Source of the DNA: Ensifer adhaerens
GTDB taxonomy: Bacteria > Pseudomonadota > Alphaproteobacteria > Rhizobiales > Rhizobiaceae
Direction of reading: 5' to 3'
NCBI RefSeq assembly: GCF_002007205.1
Contig: NZ_LAZS01000004.1
Coordinates: 124,001 to 188,000, forward strand
Length of the DNA: 64,000 nt
The notes beneath the pieces were generated by a model. That model made no database searches, was not told where the DNA came from, and saw only the letters and a program-made list of their open reading frames with translations. Below are positions 1 through 9,533 of the stretch, piece after piece. Every line of letters starts with the position of its first letter. Position 1 is the stretch's first letter. A program made the translations under genes and the position numbers.

Positions 1-702
1 CACGCGGGCCTGACGACATCCATGGGCGACTGGTTCACCGGCGCGCTGGTCGGGCTGATCGGAACCATTGTCGTCGCTGCTCTGTTGCCCGACGTTCCCT
101 CGTCAGGTTCAGGTCCGGTGCGCGAAAAGCCGCTGCGCTGGACGCGGCCGCTGACGGTGGTAACGTTCACCTACGCGCTCTTCGGTTTCGGCTACGTCAT
201 CACCGCCACCTTCCTCGTCACCATGGCGCGTGATCCGAGCGGCGGCCACAGCATCGAGTTTCTCGCCTGGCTGCTGACGGGGCTTGCCGCAGCGCTCTCC
301 GTCTATCTCTGGCGCTTTGCCGTGCCACGCTTCGGCCTTGCCGGTGTCTATGCGATCGGCCTTCTGGTCGAGGCGGTCGGGCTGGTGCTGACGGTCAGCC
401 TGCCCTTGCCCTATGCGCCGCTTGCCGGCGGCCTGATGCTCGGCGCCACCTTCATGATGATCACTGCCTATGGCCTGCAGATCGGCCGGAAGCTCGCGCC
501 GGAGAGCCCGCGCAAGGCGCTGGCCCTGATGACCGCCGCCTTCGGCATCGGCCAGATCGTCGGGCCGCTGGTCGCCGGCTGGCTTGCGGAGCGCACGGGC
601 AGCTTCGCCGCGCCAACCCTGATTGCGGCCGCCGTGCTTTTCCTGTGCGGCGGCGTCATTGTCGCCGATCTCAAGCGGATTTCCGCGGCATTGAGGGCCT
701 GA
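1..702 (+). CDS. MFS transporter, C-terminal part (cut by window start)
   Basis: The reading frame is open from the first base, so the gene begins upstream and only about 233 C-terminal residues are present. They hold roughly six hydrophobic segments (from the Gly/Leu/Ile-rich segment at the start to the last one near residues 205-225) and end in a short basic tail. A sequence like GIGQIVGPLVAGWLAERTG near the C-terminus is typical of a major facilitator, and the overall look suits the YbfB/YjiJ group. The substrate cannot be told. The nearest downstream gene (bacA-like) is separated by about 150 bases. Confidence 0.7.
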   Translation, partial: HAGLTTSMGDWFTGALVGLIGTIVVAALLPDVPSSGSGPVREKPLRWTRPLTVVTFTYALFGFGYVITATFLVTMARDPSGGHSIEFLAWLLTGLAAALSVYLWRFAVPRFGLAGVYAIGLLVEAVGLVLTVSLPLPYAPLAGGLMLGATFMMITAYGLQIGRKLAPESPRKALALMTAAFGIGQIVGPLVAGWLAERTGSFAAPTLIAAAVLFLCGGVIVADLKRISAALRA

Positions 703-855
703 GCGCCGGCGAAAAGCGCCGTCAGGCACCGGCGCTCGGCTGGATGAAATAACAGTAACGTTTACATTACCCGATTGTTGGCGACGGCGCTTTGCCCTAG
801 TTTTGGCGCTTCGAGAGGCGAGTTGTTCGTCTCCTCCGAAACGAGAGTGCCGCAC

Positions 856-2115
856 TTGTTCCTATCCTTCTTCCCGAAGCCGAAGCTCTTCTTCATTTCC
901 TTTGTCGTCTGGTCGCTGGTTGCCGTTGCCGTCTGGTATGGCGGGGGCGAACAGTTGGGCGCCGTATTCGGAATGCCGCCTTTGCCGTCTGACGCGCCGC
1001 CGATTACCGGCATTTCGGCGTTCTGGTCGCCCGCCTTCCTCTGGTTCTATCTCTACTTCGGGCTGGTGGTCGGGATATTCGCCGCATTCTGGTATGTCTA
1101 TTCGCCACACCCCTGGCAGAACTGGTCGATCCTCGGATCGGCTCTCATTCTCTTCGTCACCTATTTTCAAGTGCAGGTCAGCGTTGCGATCAACAATTGG
1201 TACGGGCCGTTCTGGGATCTGATCCAGGCGATCGTCTCGAAGACGAAGGTCGTAACAGCGGCCGAATTCTACGCGGAAATCGGCGTCTTTCTCGGCATTG
1301 CCATGGTTGCTGTCGCCGTCGCGGTCATAACTCGCTTCTTCGTCAGCCACTACATCTTCCGTTGGCGCACGGCGATGAACGAATACTACATGGCCCACTG
1401 GGGAAAGCTGCGCCATATCGAAGGTGCCTCGCAGCGCGTGCAGGAAGATACGATGCGTTTTTCGACGACCGTGGAGGGTCTCGGCGTCAGCCTGATCGAC
1501 AGCGTGATGACACTGATTGCGTTTACGCCAGTCTTGATCCGCCTTGAGGCGCATGTCAGCGAGCTGCCGATCGTCGGGGTGGTCCCCTATCCACTCGTCA
1601 CGGCTGCTGTGCTCTGGTCTCTGTTCGGTACCGTGTTCCTGGCGCTCGTCGGTATCAAGCTGCCGGGTCTGGAGTTCCGCAACCAGCGGGTGGAAGCGGC
1701 CTACCGCAAGGAGTTGGTCTATGGTGAGGATCACGCCGATCGTGCCCAGCCGCCGACGGTAGCCGACCTCTTTCAAAATGTTCGCCGGAACTATTTTCGG
1801 CTCTACTTCCACTACCTGTACTTCAACATTGCCCGCATTTTCTATTTGCAGATCAACGGGATCTTTTCGCTTCTGATCTTGGCTCCCTCCATTATCGCCG
1901 GAAAGATCACGCTCGGCGCATTGAACCAGATCTCGGGCGCCTTCGGACAGGTCACGTCCTCGTTCCAGTACCTGGTTTCCTCGTGGCCGACGATCGTCGA
2001 GCTATTGTCGATCTACAAGCGTCTGCGCGCCTTCGAGGCGACGATCGACAACGAGCCACTTCCCGAAATCGACAAGAAGTTCGTCGAGGTCGGTGGCGAA
2101 GAGGAACTGGCCTGA
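856..2115 (+). CDS. bacA: BacA/SbmA-family peptide antibiotic transporter
   Basis: An inner-membrane protein of the SbmA/BacA family, which imports antimicrobial peptides; in rhizobia BacA is needed for chronic infection of legume nodules and for very-long-chain fatty acid modification of lipid A (family knowledge). Seen here are the family opening FFPKPKLFF, the [21 protein letters not shown] block, [17 protein letters not shown] and [13 protein letters not shown]. The ATG frame opens at 775, but the family starts with MF.SFFPKPK, which matches a TTG at 856 preceded by GAGAG eight bases upstream, giving 419 residues, close to the 420 I recall for S. meliloti BacA; a GTG at 847 is the alternative. 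Several positions differ from S. meliloti BacA as I remember it, so this could be a divergent orthologue or a second copy. Confidence 0.85.
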   Translation: MFLSFFPKPKLFFISFVVWSLVAVAVWYGGGEQLGAVFGMPPLPSDAPPITGISAFWSPAFLWFYLYFGLVVGIFAAFWYVYSPHPWQNWSILGSALILFVTYFQVQVSVAINNWYGPFWDLIQAIVSKTKVVTAAEFYAEIGVFLGIAMVAVAVAVITRFFVSHYIFRWRTAMNEYYMAHWGKLRHIEGASQRVQEDTMRFSTTVEGLGVSLIDSVMTLIAFTPVLIRLEAHVSELPIVGVVPYPLVTAAVLWSLFGTVFLALVGIKLPGLEFRNQRVEAAYRKELVYGEDHADRAQPPTVADLFQNVRRNYFRLYFHYLYFNIARIFYLQINGIFSLLILAPSIIAGKITLGALNQISGAFGQVTSSFQYLVSSWPTIVELLSIYKRLRAFEATIDNEPLPEIDKKFVEVGGEEELA

Positions 2116-2136
2116 GCTTTTCCGAACGTGTAGCAA

Positions 2137-3144
2137 TCAGAAGGCGGTGCGACCCGCCTTCTTTTTTGCCTGCTCGATCAGCGGCAGCGCCTGGGCGTAG
2201 CTGACGCAGGCGACGTCCGCCTTGCCGCAGACTTCGCTCAACAGGCGGTCAAGCGCGCGCCAATAGGCGCCGCCGTTCATTTCGACGAAGTGGAAGCCGA
2301 GCTGCAGGGGGATGCGGTCGCCCGTATATTCGCGGTCGAAGGCTTTCCTGTAGGCCTCGTAGGTGCGCTCCTCGAAGCGGGCGCTGTCCTTCTTGTTCTC
2401 GACGCCCATCGAGTGGCGGACGAAGAGATTGTAGTCCATGCCGATGACGGGGCGCTGCGACGGCCCCTCGGGGATCAAAGGCAGGCCGAAGCGGGGCATC
2501 CCGTCCTTCGTGGTCGGCCAGCCCGGGCCCTTGGTCACCAGGCTTGCGTCGTAGGTGAAGTTGTCCGCCTTCAGCGCCGGCAGCAGGCCGTCGCTCAAGG
2601 ACAGATAGGGCGCGCGAAAGCCCTTGATCTCGGTTGCCGCGAATTCGGCCCAGCCTGCCGGCTCGGCTTCGGGCTTGTCCGTCTTCTTCCAGGCGTCCTT
2701 GAGCGCCGTGTTGAAGGTCGAGAACTCGCTTTGCCAGTCGGCCTTGCTCCAGCCCTTGCCGTCGAAGTGGCCACAGGCGTGGCTGGCGATGTCGTGACCG
2801 TCGAGATGGGCCTGCCAGATATGGCCGGCGCGGGCTGCGATCTCTTCGCGGCTCTGCGCGAAACCGACATTCGAGCGGCCCGCTTTCTGGCCCGGCGGCT
2901 TATAGAGCGCCTTGCCGTCCGCTCTCGTCATCAGGAAGGTGCAGGAGAGGAAGTAGGTGAAATACGCACCCGTGCGCTTGCCCATCGCCAGGCTCTTCTC
3001 CCAAAGCGCGTTGTCATGGGCGCCGTCAAACGAGACGATGACGAGTTGCTTGTCGCCGGCGGGAACGGTGGCAGGCGACGCCGGCTCGGCCTTGGCAAGA
3101 GCGGGGAGAAGGGCGAGCGAGAGGGCAAGCGGGATACGGATCAT
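2137..3144 (-). CDS. Secreted polysaccharide deacetylase family protein
   Basis: A 335-residue protein with a signal peptide (MIRIPLALSLALLPALAKA) followed by a NodB-type polysaccharide deacetylase core. VIVSFDGAHDNALW near the start supplies the catalytic/metal Asp, SHACGHFDGKGW resembles the metal-binding His motif, and FRAPYLS is the third family motif. It would remove acetyl groups from a cell-wall or exopolysaccharide substrate in the periplasm; the substrate is unknown. A longer frame starts at 3195, but the signal peptide argues for the ATG at 3144 even though its ribosome-binding site is weak. It is convergent with the bacA-like gene and no partner gene suggests its target. Confidence 0.75.
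   Translation of the reverse strand: MIRIPLALSLALLPALAKAEPASPATVPAGDKQLVIVSFDGAHDNALWEKSLAMGKRTGAYFTYFLSCTFLMTRADGKALYKPPGQKAGRSNVGFAQSREEIAARAGHIWQAHLDGHDIASHACGHFDGKGWSKADWQSEFSTFNTALKDAWKKTDKPEAEPAGWAEFAATEIKGFRAPYLSLSDGLLPALKADNFTYDASLVTKGPGWPTTKDGMPRFGLPLIPEGPSQRPVIGMDYNLFVRHSMGVENKKDSARFEERTYEAYRKAFDREYTGDRIPLQLGFHFVEMNGGAYWRALDRLLSEVCGKADVACVSYAQALPLIEQAKKKAGRTAF
2139..2167 (+). terminator. Rho-independent terminator of the bacA-like gene
   Basis: A perfect nine-base stem AGAAGGCGG / CCGCCTTCT with a six-base loop is followed directly by a T run. It lies just after the bacA-like stop codon and overlaps the last codons of the convergent deacetylase gene, so the two genes share their 3' ends. 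Confidence 0.85.
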
Positions 3145-3369
3145 GATCAACTGCAATGTTTTTGATTTGTCGCAAATGGTTCGAAAATGCGGCAATCCTT
3201 TGATCGGTCTGGAAAAAATGCGCCATCAAGGCTACTCCATAGCGACGGGGGCAGAATCGGCCCCAAGAACCGATGGCACTGAAAATCAACGCGCTGCAGC
3301 GGTCTGCTCCCGTCTTCCTTTGACGCGCGGCGCTGAGCTTGCCCGATACTCGAACAAAGCGGTGGCCCC

Positions 3370-3957
3370 ATGGCGATACTCGTTCTCGGCATCATCATCT
3401 TTCTTGGAATGCACCTGATCCGCGTGGTCGCGCCCGGTTTTCGCGCCGGCATCATCGAGAGCCGCGGCAAGGGCACCTGGATGGGGATCTATGCGATCCT
3501 CAGCCTCATCGGCCTCTGTCTGATCATCTATGGCTTCGGCCAGGCCCGCAGCGAAACGGGCATGCTCTACGATCCGCCGGTGTTCCTGCGCCATATCGCG
3601 CTGCTCCTGATGCTTTTCGCCTTCATATTCCTTGCAGCCGGCTTCCTCCCGGCCGGGCGCATCGCCGTTGCGGTCAAGCATCCGCAGGTGCTGTCGATCA
3701 AGATCTGGGCGTTGTCACACCTCCTGGCGAACGGCGAGACATCCTCCGTCCTGCTGTTCGGTTCGTTTCTCGCCTGGGCGGTGATCCTGCGCATCTCGCT
3801 GAAACGCCGCGAGCGGGCCGGAGAGCGCGTGCTGCCGGTGTTCAAGTCGGCCTCCAACGACGTGCTCGCCATCGTCATCGGCCTTGCCGCCTACGGGCTC
3901 TTCGTCTGGAAGCTGCACGAATGGTTGATCGGCGTTGCACCGGTCGTTATGGGCTAG
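3370..3957 (+). CDS. NnrU family membrane protein
   Basis: A 195-residue integral membrane protein with about five hydrophobic segments, matching the NnrU family: an N-terminal MAILVLGIIIFLGMHLIRVV, then a conserved PPVFLRHIALLLMLFAFI segment and WALSHLLANGETSSVLLFG with the family's His and Gly residues. NnrU proteins were first linked to nitrite/NO reductase regulation, and relatives belong to the group of isoprenoid/carotenoid isomerases (Z-ISO-like), which probably bind heme. No denitrification gene lies nearby, so its role here is open. The gene stands alone between the deacetylase and a repeat-bearing gap. Confidence 0.75.
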   Translation: MAILVLGIIIFLGMHLIRVVAPGFRAGIIESRGKGTWMGIYAILSLIGLCLIIYGFGQARSETGMLYDPPVFLRHIALLLMLFAFIFLAAGFLPAGRIAVAVKHPQVLSIKIWALSHLLANGETSSVLLFGSFLAWAVILRISLKRRERAGERVLPVFKSASNDVLAIVIGLAAYGLFVWKLHEWLIGVAPVVMG

Positions 3958-3958
3958 C

Positions 3959-4003
3959 GCAATATCCAGCCAAAGGGCGCAGCGGTGTTGCGTCCGGAAT
4001 TGC
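3959..4003 (+). repeat. 45-bp palindromic repeat, solitary degenerate copy
   Basis: Begins GCAATATCCAGCC and ends CCGGAATTGC, with the AGCGGTGTTGCG core. It has the same 45-base length and layout as the three copies at 5020-5181 (ends GCAGTTCC / GGAACTGC). It starts right after the nnrU-like stop codon. Confidence 0.6.
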
Positions 4004-4014
4004 AGTAACAGAAA

Positions 4015-4062
4015 ATTTAGAGCGACGGAGGTGGCTTCGTGTCGACCGTAGGCGCTCTAAAT
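4015..4062 (+). repeat. Intergenic palindrome, ATTTAGAGCG arms
   Basis: Perfect ten-base arms ATTTAGAGCG and CGCTCTAAAT are separated by 28 bases. Such AGAGC/GCTCT palindromes are common between genes in Rhizobiaceae. The rest of the gap 4063-4242 holds no ORF or clear signal that I can see. Confidence 0.5.
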
Positions 4063-4242
4063 CACGTCGGCCCCCTTACAAGCGCCGCAAAATCGGGTAG
4101 AAGGCGCAAAATCCATGAGAGTGCGGCGGGTGCGGCAAGGACCCTTCGTGCGTGCTCGAACAGTTTGAGAGCGTCCGTTCCGCCGATCGGCATCAGATCA
4201 TCGGCGTGACGGGCCAGTGTGCAGGCAAGGCCGGGGCAATAG

Positions 4243-4911
4243 ATGGCGAACCAAGACGACAGCTTTATCCGCGAGGTCAATGAGGAACTGCGTTCCGACC
4301 AGATGAAGAGCATCTGGACCCGCTTCGGCGGGGTCATCGTGGCGATCGCCGTGCTCATCGTTCTCGGCACGATCGGCAAGGTCGGCTTCGACTATTGGCA
4401 GGACGGCGCGTCCTCGAAGTCGGGCGATGCGTTCCTGCAGGCGCTCAACCTCGCCAAGGAAAACAAGCCGGACGAGGCGCTGGCTGCGTTGAACGGCCTC
4501 GAAAAGGACGGCTACGGCGCCTATCCGGTGCTTGCGCGCCTGCGTGCAGCCACGCTCCAGGCCCAGAAGGGTGAGGCGGGCGCGGCCGTCAAGGCCTTTT
4601 CCGATATCGGCAAGGATGCCGGCGTTCCCGAAGCCATCCGCGACGCGGCTCGCCTGCGCGCCGCCTATCTGCTGGTCGACGCCGGCAGCTACGAGCAGGT
4701 CTCGGCCGAAGTCGAACAGCTGACGACGCCGCAGAACAACATGCGCCATTCGGCGCGTGAAGCCCTTGGCCTTGCGGCCTACAAGGCCGGCGACTATGCC
4801 AAGGCGAAAACCTGGTTCCAGCAGATCGTCGACGACGCACAGAGCCCGCGCAACGTCACCGGTCGCGCCCAGATGCTGCTCGACGTGATCGCCGCCAGCG
4901 GCAAGGCGTAA
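4243..4911 (+). CDS. Membrane-anchored tetratricopeptide-repeat protein (YfgM-like)
   Basis: A 222-residue protein. The N-terminal 30 residues are charged and cytoplasmic (DSFIREVNEELRSDQ), followed by one transmembrane helix at about residues 28-48 (VIVAIAVLIVLGTI) and a helical TPR-like domain to the end, including AREALGLAAYKAGDYAKAKTWFQQI. This is the arrangement of the YfgM family, which in E. coli associates with the SecYEG translocon and periplasmic chaperones and lies upstream of bamB and der. Here too der is the next gene on the same strand, although a repeat-filled gap of 394 bases separates them. Confidence 0.75.
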   Translation: MANQDDSFIREVNEELRSDQMKSIWTRFGGVIVAIAVLIVLGTIGKVGFDYWQDGASSKSGDAFLQALNLAKENKPDEALAALNGLEKDGYGAYPVLARLRAATLQAQKGEAGAAVKAFSDIGKDAGVPEAIRDAARLRAAYLLVDAGSYEQVSAEVEQLTTPQNNMRHSAREALGLAAYKAGDYAKAKTWFQQIVDDAQSPRNVTGRAQMLLDVIAASGKA

Positions 4912-4964
4912 GTTTTTGCCTGTCCTCTCGGGGAGGGCACAGGGTGCAAGACCCTTTCGAATCA

Positions 4965-5006
4965 GCGCATGATCCCAAAATCGGTCTCGATCTTGGGGTT
5001 GTGCGC
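4965..5006 (+). repeat. Intergenic palindrome, GCGCA...TGCGC
   Basis: GCGCATGATCCCAAAATCG is followed by a near-complementary right half ending in TGCGC, making an imperfect stem-loop of about 42 bases. It precedes the tandem 45-bp repeats. Confidence 0.45.
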
Positions 5007-5019
5007 TAAAGCATTTAAA

Positions 5020-5181
5020 GCAGTTCCAGCAAAAGTGCGTAAGCGGTTTTGCGCCCGGAACTGCGGCAGACAAGACAAGCAGTTCCAGCAAAAGTGCGTA
5101 GCGGTTTTGCGCCCGGGAACTGCGTAAGACAGACAAACAGTTCCAGCAATAGTGCGTAAGCGGTTTTGCGTTCGGGGCTGT
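5020..5181 (+). repeat. Tandem array of three 45-bp palindromic repeats
   Basis: Three units at 5020-5064, 5079-5123 and 5137-5181, starting every 58-59 bases. Each begins GCAGTTCCAGCA (A instead of G in the third) and ends with the complementary GGAACTGC (GGGGCTGT in the third), around a core like GTGCGTAAGCGGTTTTGCG. With the palindrome at 4965 they fill most of the gap between the TPR gene and der. They are too few and too structured for a CRISPR array. They look like a rhizobial intergenic mosaic element. Confidence 0.75.
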
Positions 5182-5305
5182 GACAATCAGACGGAGCATT
5201 CCTCAGGGGACAAGCTCCCGTGCCGCCTGGATGCGGCAATGAACGAAAATATGAGCGCGGCCCATAAGATTGGCTGCCGCGCCCCAAGCGGAAACGGATA
5301 GATCC

Positions 5306-6736
5306 ATGAGCTTCACCGTCGCCATCGTCGGGCGTCCCAATGTCGGCAAGTCCACCTTGTTCAACCGTCTGGTCGGCAAGAAGCTGGCGCTCGTCGACGA
5401 TACGCCGGGAGTTACCCGTGACCGTCGGCCGGGTGACGCCAAGCTGATTGACCTGCGCTTCCGCATCATCGATACCGCCGGTCTCGAGCAGTCGGCTCCC
5501 GACACGCTGCAGGGGCGCATGTGGGCGCAGACCGAGGCCGCGATCGACGAAGCCGATCTTTCGCTGTTCCTGGTTGACGCCAAGGGCGGACTGACGCCGG
5601 CAGACGAGACGCTTGCCGAAATGCTGCGCCGCCGCGGCAAGCCGGTGGTGCTGGTCGCCAACAAGTCGGAGGCGCGCGGTTCCGACGGTGGCTTCTACGA
5701 TGCCTTCACGCTCGGCCTTGGCGAGCCGTGCCCGATCTCGGCCGAACACGGCCAGGGCATGCTCGATCTGCGCGACGCGATCGTCGCTGCGATCGGCGAA
5801 GAACGGGCCTACCCGCCGGAAGACGACGTGGCCGAAACCGATATCGATCTGCGCCCCACGTTCAAGGACGACGGTGAAGACGAAGAGGTGGAGACCGCTT
5901 ATGACGAGACCAAGCCGCTGCGCGTGGCGATCGTCGGCCGACCGAACGCCGGCAAGTCGACGCTGATCAACCGCTTCCTTGGCGAAGACCGGCTTTTGAC
6001 CGGTCCGGAAGCCGGCATCACCCGCGATTCCATCTCGGTCGAATGGGACTGGCGCGGCCGTACCATCAAGATGTTCGACACGGCCGGCATGCGACGCAAG
6101 GCGAAGGTGCAGGAGAAGCTTGAAAAGCTCTCGGTCGCCGATGCGCTGCGCGCTATCCGCTTTGCCGAAACGGTCGTAATCGTCTTCGACGCGACCATTC
6201 CCTTCGAGAAGCAGGACCTGCAGATCGTCGACCTCGTCCTGCGTGAGGGCAGGGCGGCCGTGCTCGCCTTCAACAAGTGGGATCTGGTCGAGGACTGGCA
6301 GGCGGTGCTTGCCGATCTTCGCGAAAAGACCGAGCGGCTGCTGCCGCAGGCGCGCGGCATCCGCGCCGTGCCGATCTCCGGCCACACCGGCTATGGTCTC
6401 GACCGGCTGATGCAGGCGATCATCGAGACCGACAAGACCTGGAACCGCCGCATCTCGACCGCGCGGCTCAATCGCTGGCTGGAATCGCAGACGATCCAGC
6501 ATCCGCCACCGGCCGTTTCCGGCCGCCGCCTGAAATTGAAGTACATGACGCAGGTTAAGGCCCGCCCGCCGGGCTTCATGATCTCGTGCACCCGCCCCGA
6601 CGCGCTGCCGGAATCCTACATCCGCTACCTGATCAATGGCCTGCGCAACGATTTCGACCTGCCGGGCGTGCCGATCCGCATGCACTTCCGTTCGGGCGAC
6701 AACCCGTACGAGTCCAAGGCGAAGAAGCGCCGCTAA
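5306..6736 (+). CDS. der: Ribosome-assembly GTPase Der (EngA)
   Basis: Der has two consecutive GTPase domains and a C-terminal KH-like domain, and it is essential for maturation of the 50S ribosomal subunit. The sequence shows G1 motifs GRPNVGKST (domain 1, residues 8-16) and GRPNAGKST (domain 2, about residue 210), an acidic linker between them, DTAG in both domains, NKSE and NKWD as G4 motifs, and a basic C-terminus ending KAKKRR. Length is 476 residues, normal for rhizobial Der. A longer frame opens at 5270, but the family begins [12 protein letters not shown], which is the ATG at 5306. It follows the YfgM-like gene, a frequent neighbour. Confidence 0.96.
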   Translation: MSFTVAIVGRPNVGKSTLFNRLVGKKLALVDDTPGVTRDRRPGDAKLIDLRFRIIDTAGLEQSAPDTLQGRMWAQTEAAIDEADLSLFLVDAKGGLTPADETLAEMLRRRGKPVVLVANKSEARGSDGGFYDAFTLGLGEPCPISAEHGQGMLDLRDAIVAAIGEERAYPPEDDVAETDIDLRPTFKDDGEDEEVETAYDETKPLRVAIVGRPNAGKSTLINRFLGEDRLLTGPEAGITRDSISVEWDWRGRTIKMFDTAGMRRKAKVQEKLEKLSVADALRAIRFAETVVIVFDATIPFEKQDLQIVDLVLREGRAAVLAFNKWDLVEDWQAVLADLREKTERLLPQARGIRAVPISGHTGYGLDRLMQAIIETDKTWNRRISTARLNRWLESQTIQHPPPAVSGRRLKLKYMTQVKARPPGFMISCTRPDALPESYIRYLINGLRNDFDLPGVPIRMHFRSGDNPYESKAKKRR

Positions 6737-6808
6737 AGAGGGAGCGGAAAACCAAACAGGCTTTCCGTCTGCATCCTTCCTAAAGTTCCTGAAAAGTGAC
6801 CCCGCCGC

Positions 6809-7726
6809 TCACGCGGCAGGCAGCTTCTCCCGCGCCACGAGCGCGCCGTGATGGCCGATGACGCCGGCGGCGACGCTTGCCGCAAAGGCGGCGGCCTGGG
6901 CCGGCTTGTCGCCTGCCACCAAGCGGGAGACGAAGGCGCCGTTGAAGCTGTCGCCGGCGCTGGTCGTATCGACCACGCGCTCGACCGGGGTTGCCGGCAC
7001 ATGCTCAACCGGGGCATCGCCAAAGGCGAGCGTCACGCCCTTCTCGCCATCCTTGACGACGACGTTGGCGGCGCCGAGGCTCTTGTAACGGGCAATCGTC
7101 GCGTCGATCGAAGCATCGCCGAAATGGGTGATTTCGTCGTCGAAGCTCGGCATCACCAGGGTGGCGGCACGGGCGCCGTCGGTCAGCGTGCGGCGCATGC
7201 GCTCGGCATCGTCCCAGAGCCGCGGGCGAATGTTCGGGTCGAAGACGACCAGCTTGCCGGCAGCCTTCGCGCGGCGCAGTTCCGACAGCAGCGTTTCCAC
7301 CGCATCGGGGGCAAGGATCGCCAGCGTGATGCCCGAGAAGAGGATGAGATCGGAGCTTTCGATCGCGCCTCTGAGGTGCTCGGCGTCGTCGGCAAGCAGC
7401 TTGGCGGCCGAGTGCGAGCGCCAATAGGAGAAGCTGCGCTCGCCGTCCTTCAGGTGGATCATGTAGAGGCCGGCGGAACGGTTCTCGATGCGGCGCACGG
7501 CTGACGTGTCGATCTGCTTTTCCGCCATGAAGGCCAGCATCTCGTCGGAGACCGTGTCGGTGCCGACGGCGGAGCAATAGGCGACGGTCCAGTCCGAGGG
7601 CATGAAGAGCCGTGCATAATAGGCGGCGTTGAAGGTATCACCGGCATAGCCTTTGCGCAGCAGCCCGCCTTCCGCCTGCATGAGCTCGACCATGCACTCC
7701 CCGATCGCAAGCATCTTTCCGGCCAA
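6809..7726 (-). CDS. kdgK: 2-keto-3-deoxygluconate kinase (PfkB family)
   Basis: A 305-residue ribokinase/PfkB-family sugar kinase. The N-terminal GECMVELMQ and GYAGDTFNAAYYARL segments and the C-terminal signature DTTSAGDSFNGAF (with the catalytic Asp) fit KdgK, which phosphorylates 2-keto-3-deoxygluconate on the way into the Entner-Doudoroff pathway; the sugar specificity is inferred from overall likeness. The start codon is a TTG at 7726 with GAGGAG eight bases upstream; the next ATG is at 7714. It diverges from an alpha-glucosidase gene, in line with a role in carbohydrate use. Confidence 0.85.
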   Translation of the reverse strand: MAGKMLAIGECMVELMQAEGGLLRKGYAGDTFNAAYYARLFMPSDWTVAYCSAVGTDTVSDEMLAFMAEKQIDTSAVRRIENRSAGLYMIHLKDGERSFSYWRSHSAAKLLADDAEHLRGAIESSDLILFSGITLAILAPDAVETLLSELRRAKAAGKLVVFDPNIRPRLWDDAERMRRTLTDGARAATLVMPSFDDEITHFGDASIDATIARYKSLGAANVVVKDGEKGVTLAFGDAPVEHVPATPVERVVDTTSAGDSFNGAFVSRLVAGDKPAQAAAFAASVAAGVIGHHGALVAREKLPAA

Positions 7727-7901
7727 CGACTTTTCTCCTCACAAGATTTCGCCTGAGACGGGATAAGGGTCTCGATCGTTCTGGGCAAGAGATAGTTTCC
7801 GGCCGATTTGGCGGCGACCTGCGCGTGGCGGCGAACGGCGTTTACTCCGACGCCGGGCAACGCTACACCTTTGCGCGACAGACCGTCTTCAGGAGGCTTA
7901 C

Positions 7902-9533
7902 ATGGCGTCTCGGCAGGTATCGCGTGACGATTGGTGGCGCGGCGCGGTGATCTATCAGATCTATCCGCGCTCCTTCCAGGATACCGACGACGACGGCATC
8001 GGCGACCTCAAGGGCGTCACCCGCAGGCTGTCGCACATCGCCTCGCTCGGCGTCGATGCGATCTGGCTGTCGCCGTTCTTCACCTCGCCGCAGGCCGACA
8101 TGGGCTACGACGTCTCGGACTACTGCGACGTCGATCCGATGTTCGGCACGCTCGCCGATTTCGACGAGATGCTGGCGGAAGCCCATCGCTTGGGCCTGAA
8201 GGTGATCATCGACCAGGTGATCTCCCACACCTCCGACCGGCATCCCTGGTTCGTCGAGAGCCGTTCGAGCCGAACGAGCGGGAAGGCGGACTGGTATGTC
8301 TGGGCCGATCCGAAGCCGGACGGCACAGCGCCCAACAACTGGCTGTCGATCTTCGGCGGGCCCGCCTGGGAATGGGACGGGGTGCGCAAGCAGTACTACA
8401 TGCACAACTTCTTAGGCTCGCAGCCGGACCTCAACTTTCACAATCCCGAAGTTCAGGACGCAGTGCTCGATGCTGCCCGCTTCTGGCTCGACCGCGGGGT
8501 CGACGGCTTCCGTCTCGACACGGTCAACTTCTACTTCCACGACAACCACCTGCGGGACAACCCGCCGCTCGTGCCGGATCCGGATGCGACCAGCAACGAT
8601 GCGCCCGACGTGAACCCCTACGGCATGCAGGACCATCTCCACGACAAGAGCCAGCCGGAAAACATCGCCTTCCTCGCGCGGTTCCGGGCGTTGCTTGATC
8701 GCTACGAAGGCCGCATGACCGTCGGCGAGGTGGGCGACGGCGCCCGCTCGCTGAAGACCGTGGCCGCCTATACCAGCGGCGGCGACAAGCTCAACATGTG
8801 TTACACCTTCGACCTCTTAGGCCCGGATTTCACCGCGACCCATATCCGCCGCTGCGTCGAGAATTTTCAGAAGGCGGTGACCGACGGCTGGGTCTGCTGG
8901 GCCTTTTCCAACCACGACGTGACCCGCCATGTCAGCCGCTTTGCCCGCAACGAAGCGGAGCGGGAGAAGGTGGCGCGGCTGGCGATCACGCTGCTTTCGA
9001 GCCTGCGCGGCTCGATCTGCCTCTATCAAGGCGAGGAACTGGGACTGCCGGAAGCCGAGCTTGCCTTCGAAGACCTGCGCGATCCCTATGGCATCCGCTT
9101 CTGGCCGTCCTACAAGGGCCGCGACGGTTGCCGCACGCCGATGGTTTGGGAGCAAGCGGCGGCGAATGCCGGCTTCTCACGGGGCAAGCCGTGGCTGCCG
9201 GTGCCCGAGGGGCATCGGCGTCTGTCGCTCGACGCGCAGCAAACCCGCGACACGGTGCTCGATCACTATCGCGCGACACTCGCCTTCCGCCGATCGCAGC
9301 CCGCGCTCAGCGATGGCGCGATGCGTTTCCTCGACACGAACAGCGATCTCCTGGCCTTCGTTCGCGAAAGGGATGGCGAGCGGCTGCTTTTCGTCTTCAA
9401 CCTGACCCGCGAGCCCCAGGAGTTCCTGGCGCCCCCGACGATCACGCCCCTGGATTTGCCCGGATATCCGGCGCGGCTGGAAGCCGGTAGCATCAAGGTC
9501 GCCGGATTGTCGGCCTTCTCAGGGAAATTCTGA
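7902..9533 (+). CDS. Alpha-glucosidase, glycoside hydrolase family 13
   Basis: A 543-residue GH13 enzyme that should hydrolyse terminal alpha-glucosidic bonds of small sugars in the cytoplasm, as there is no signal peptide. Seen: VIYQIYPRSFQD at residue 17, DVSDYCDVDPMFGT, GFRLDTVN with the nucleophile Asp206, TVGEVGD with the acid/base Glu276, and FSNHD with Asp339. Size and motif wording resemble the GH13_23 alpha-glucosidases such as Halomonas HaG and AglA of S. meliloti. A strong AGGAGG lies six bases before the ATG. Its stop codon overlaps the start of the next gene (TGATG), so the acetyltransferase is translationally coupled to it. Confidence 0.92.
   Translation: MASRQVSRDDWWRGAVIYQIYPRSFQDTDDDGIGDLKGVTRRLSHIASLGVDAIWLSPFFTSPQADMGYDVSDYCDVDPMFGTLADFDEMLAEAHRLGLKVIIDQVISHTSDRHPWFVESRSSRTSGKADWYVWADPKPDGTAPNNWLSIFGGPAWEWDGVRKQYYMHNFLGSQPDLNFHNPEVQDAVLDAARFWLDRGVDGFRLDTVNFYFHDNHLRDNPPLVPDPDATSNDAPDVNPYGMQDHLHDKSQPENIAFLARFRALLDRYEGRMTVGEVGDGARSLKTVAAYTSGGDKLNMCYTFDLLGPDFTATHIRRCVENFQKAVTDGWVCWAFSNHDVTRHVSRFARNEAEREKVARLAITLLSSLRGSICLYQGEELGLPEAELAFEDLRDPYGIRFWPSYKGRDGCRTPMVWEQAAANAGFSRGKPWLPVPEGHRRLSLDAQQTRDTVLDHYRATLAFRRSQPALSDGAMRFLDTNSDLLAFVRERDGERLLFVFNLTREPQEFLAPPTITPLDLPGYPARLEAGSIKVAGLSAFSGKF

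Noticed and set aside
5020-5181. Tandem repeats with even spacing as a CRISPR array
   Set aside because: Only three units, each itself palindromic, with 13-14 base gaps that are too short for spacers, and no cas gene in the window.
5015-6685. A 556-codon frame on the minus strand
   Set aside because: It is antisense to der and runs through the palindromic repeats. Der is unmistakable on the other strand.
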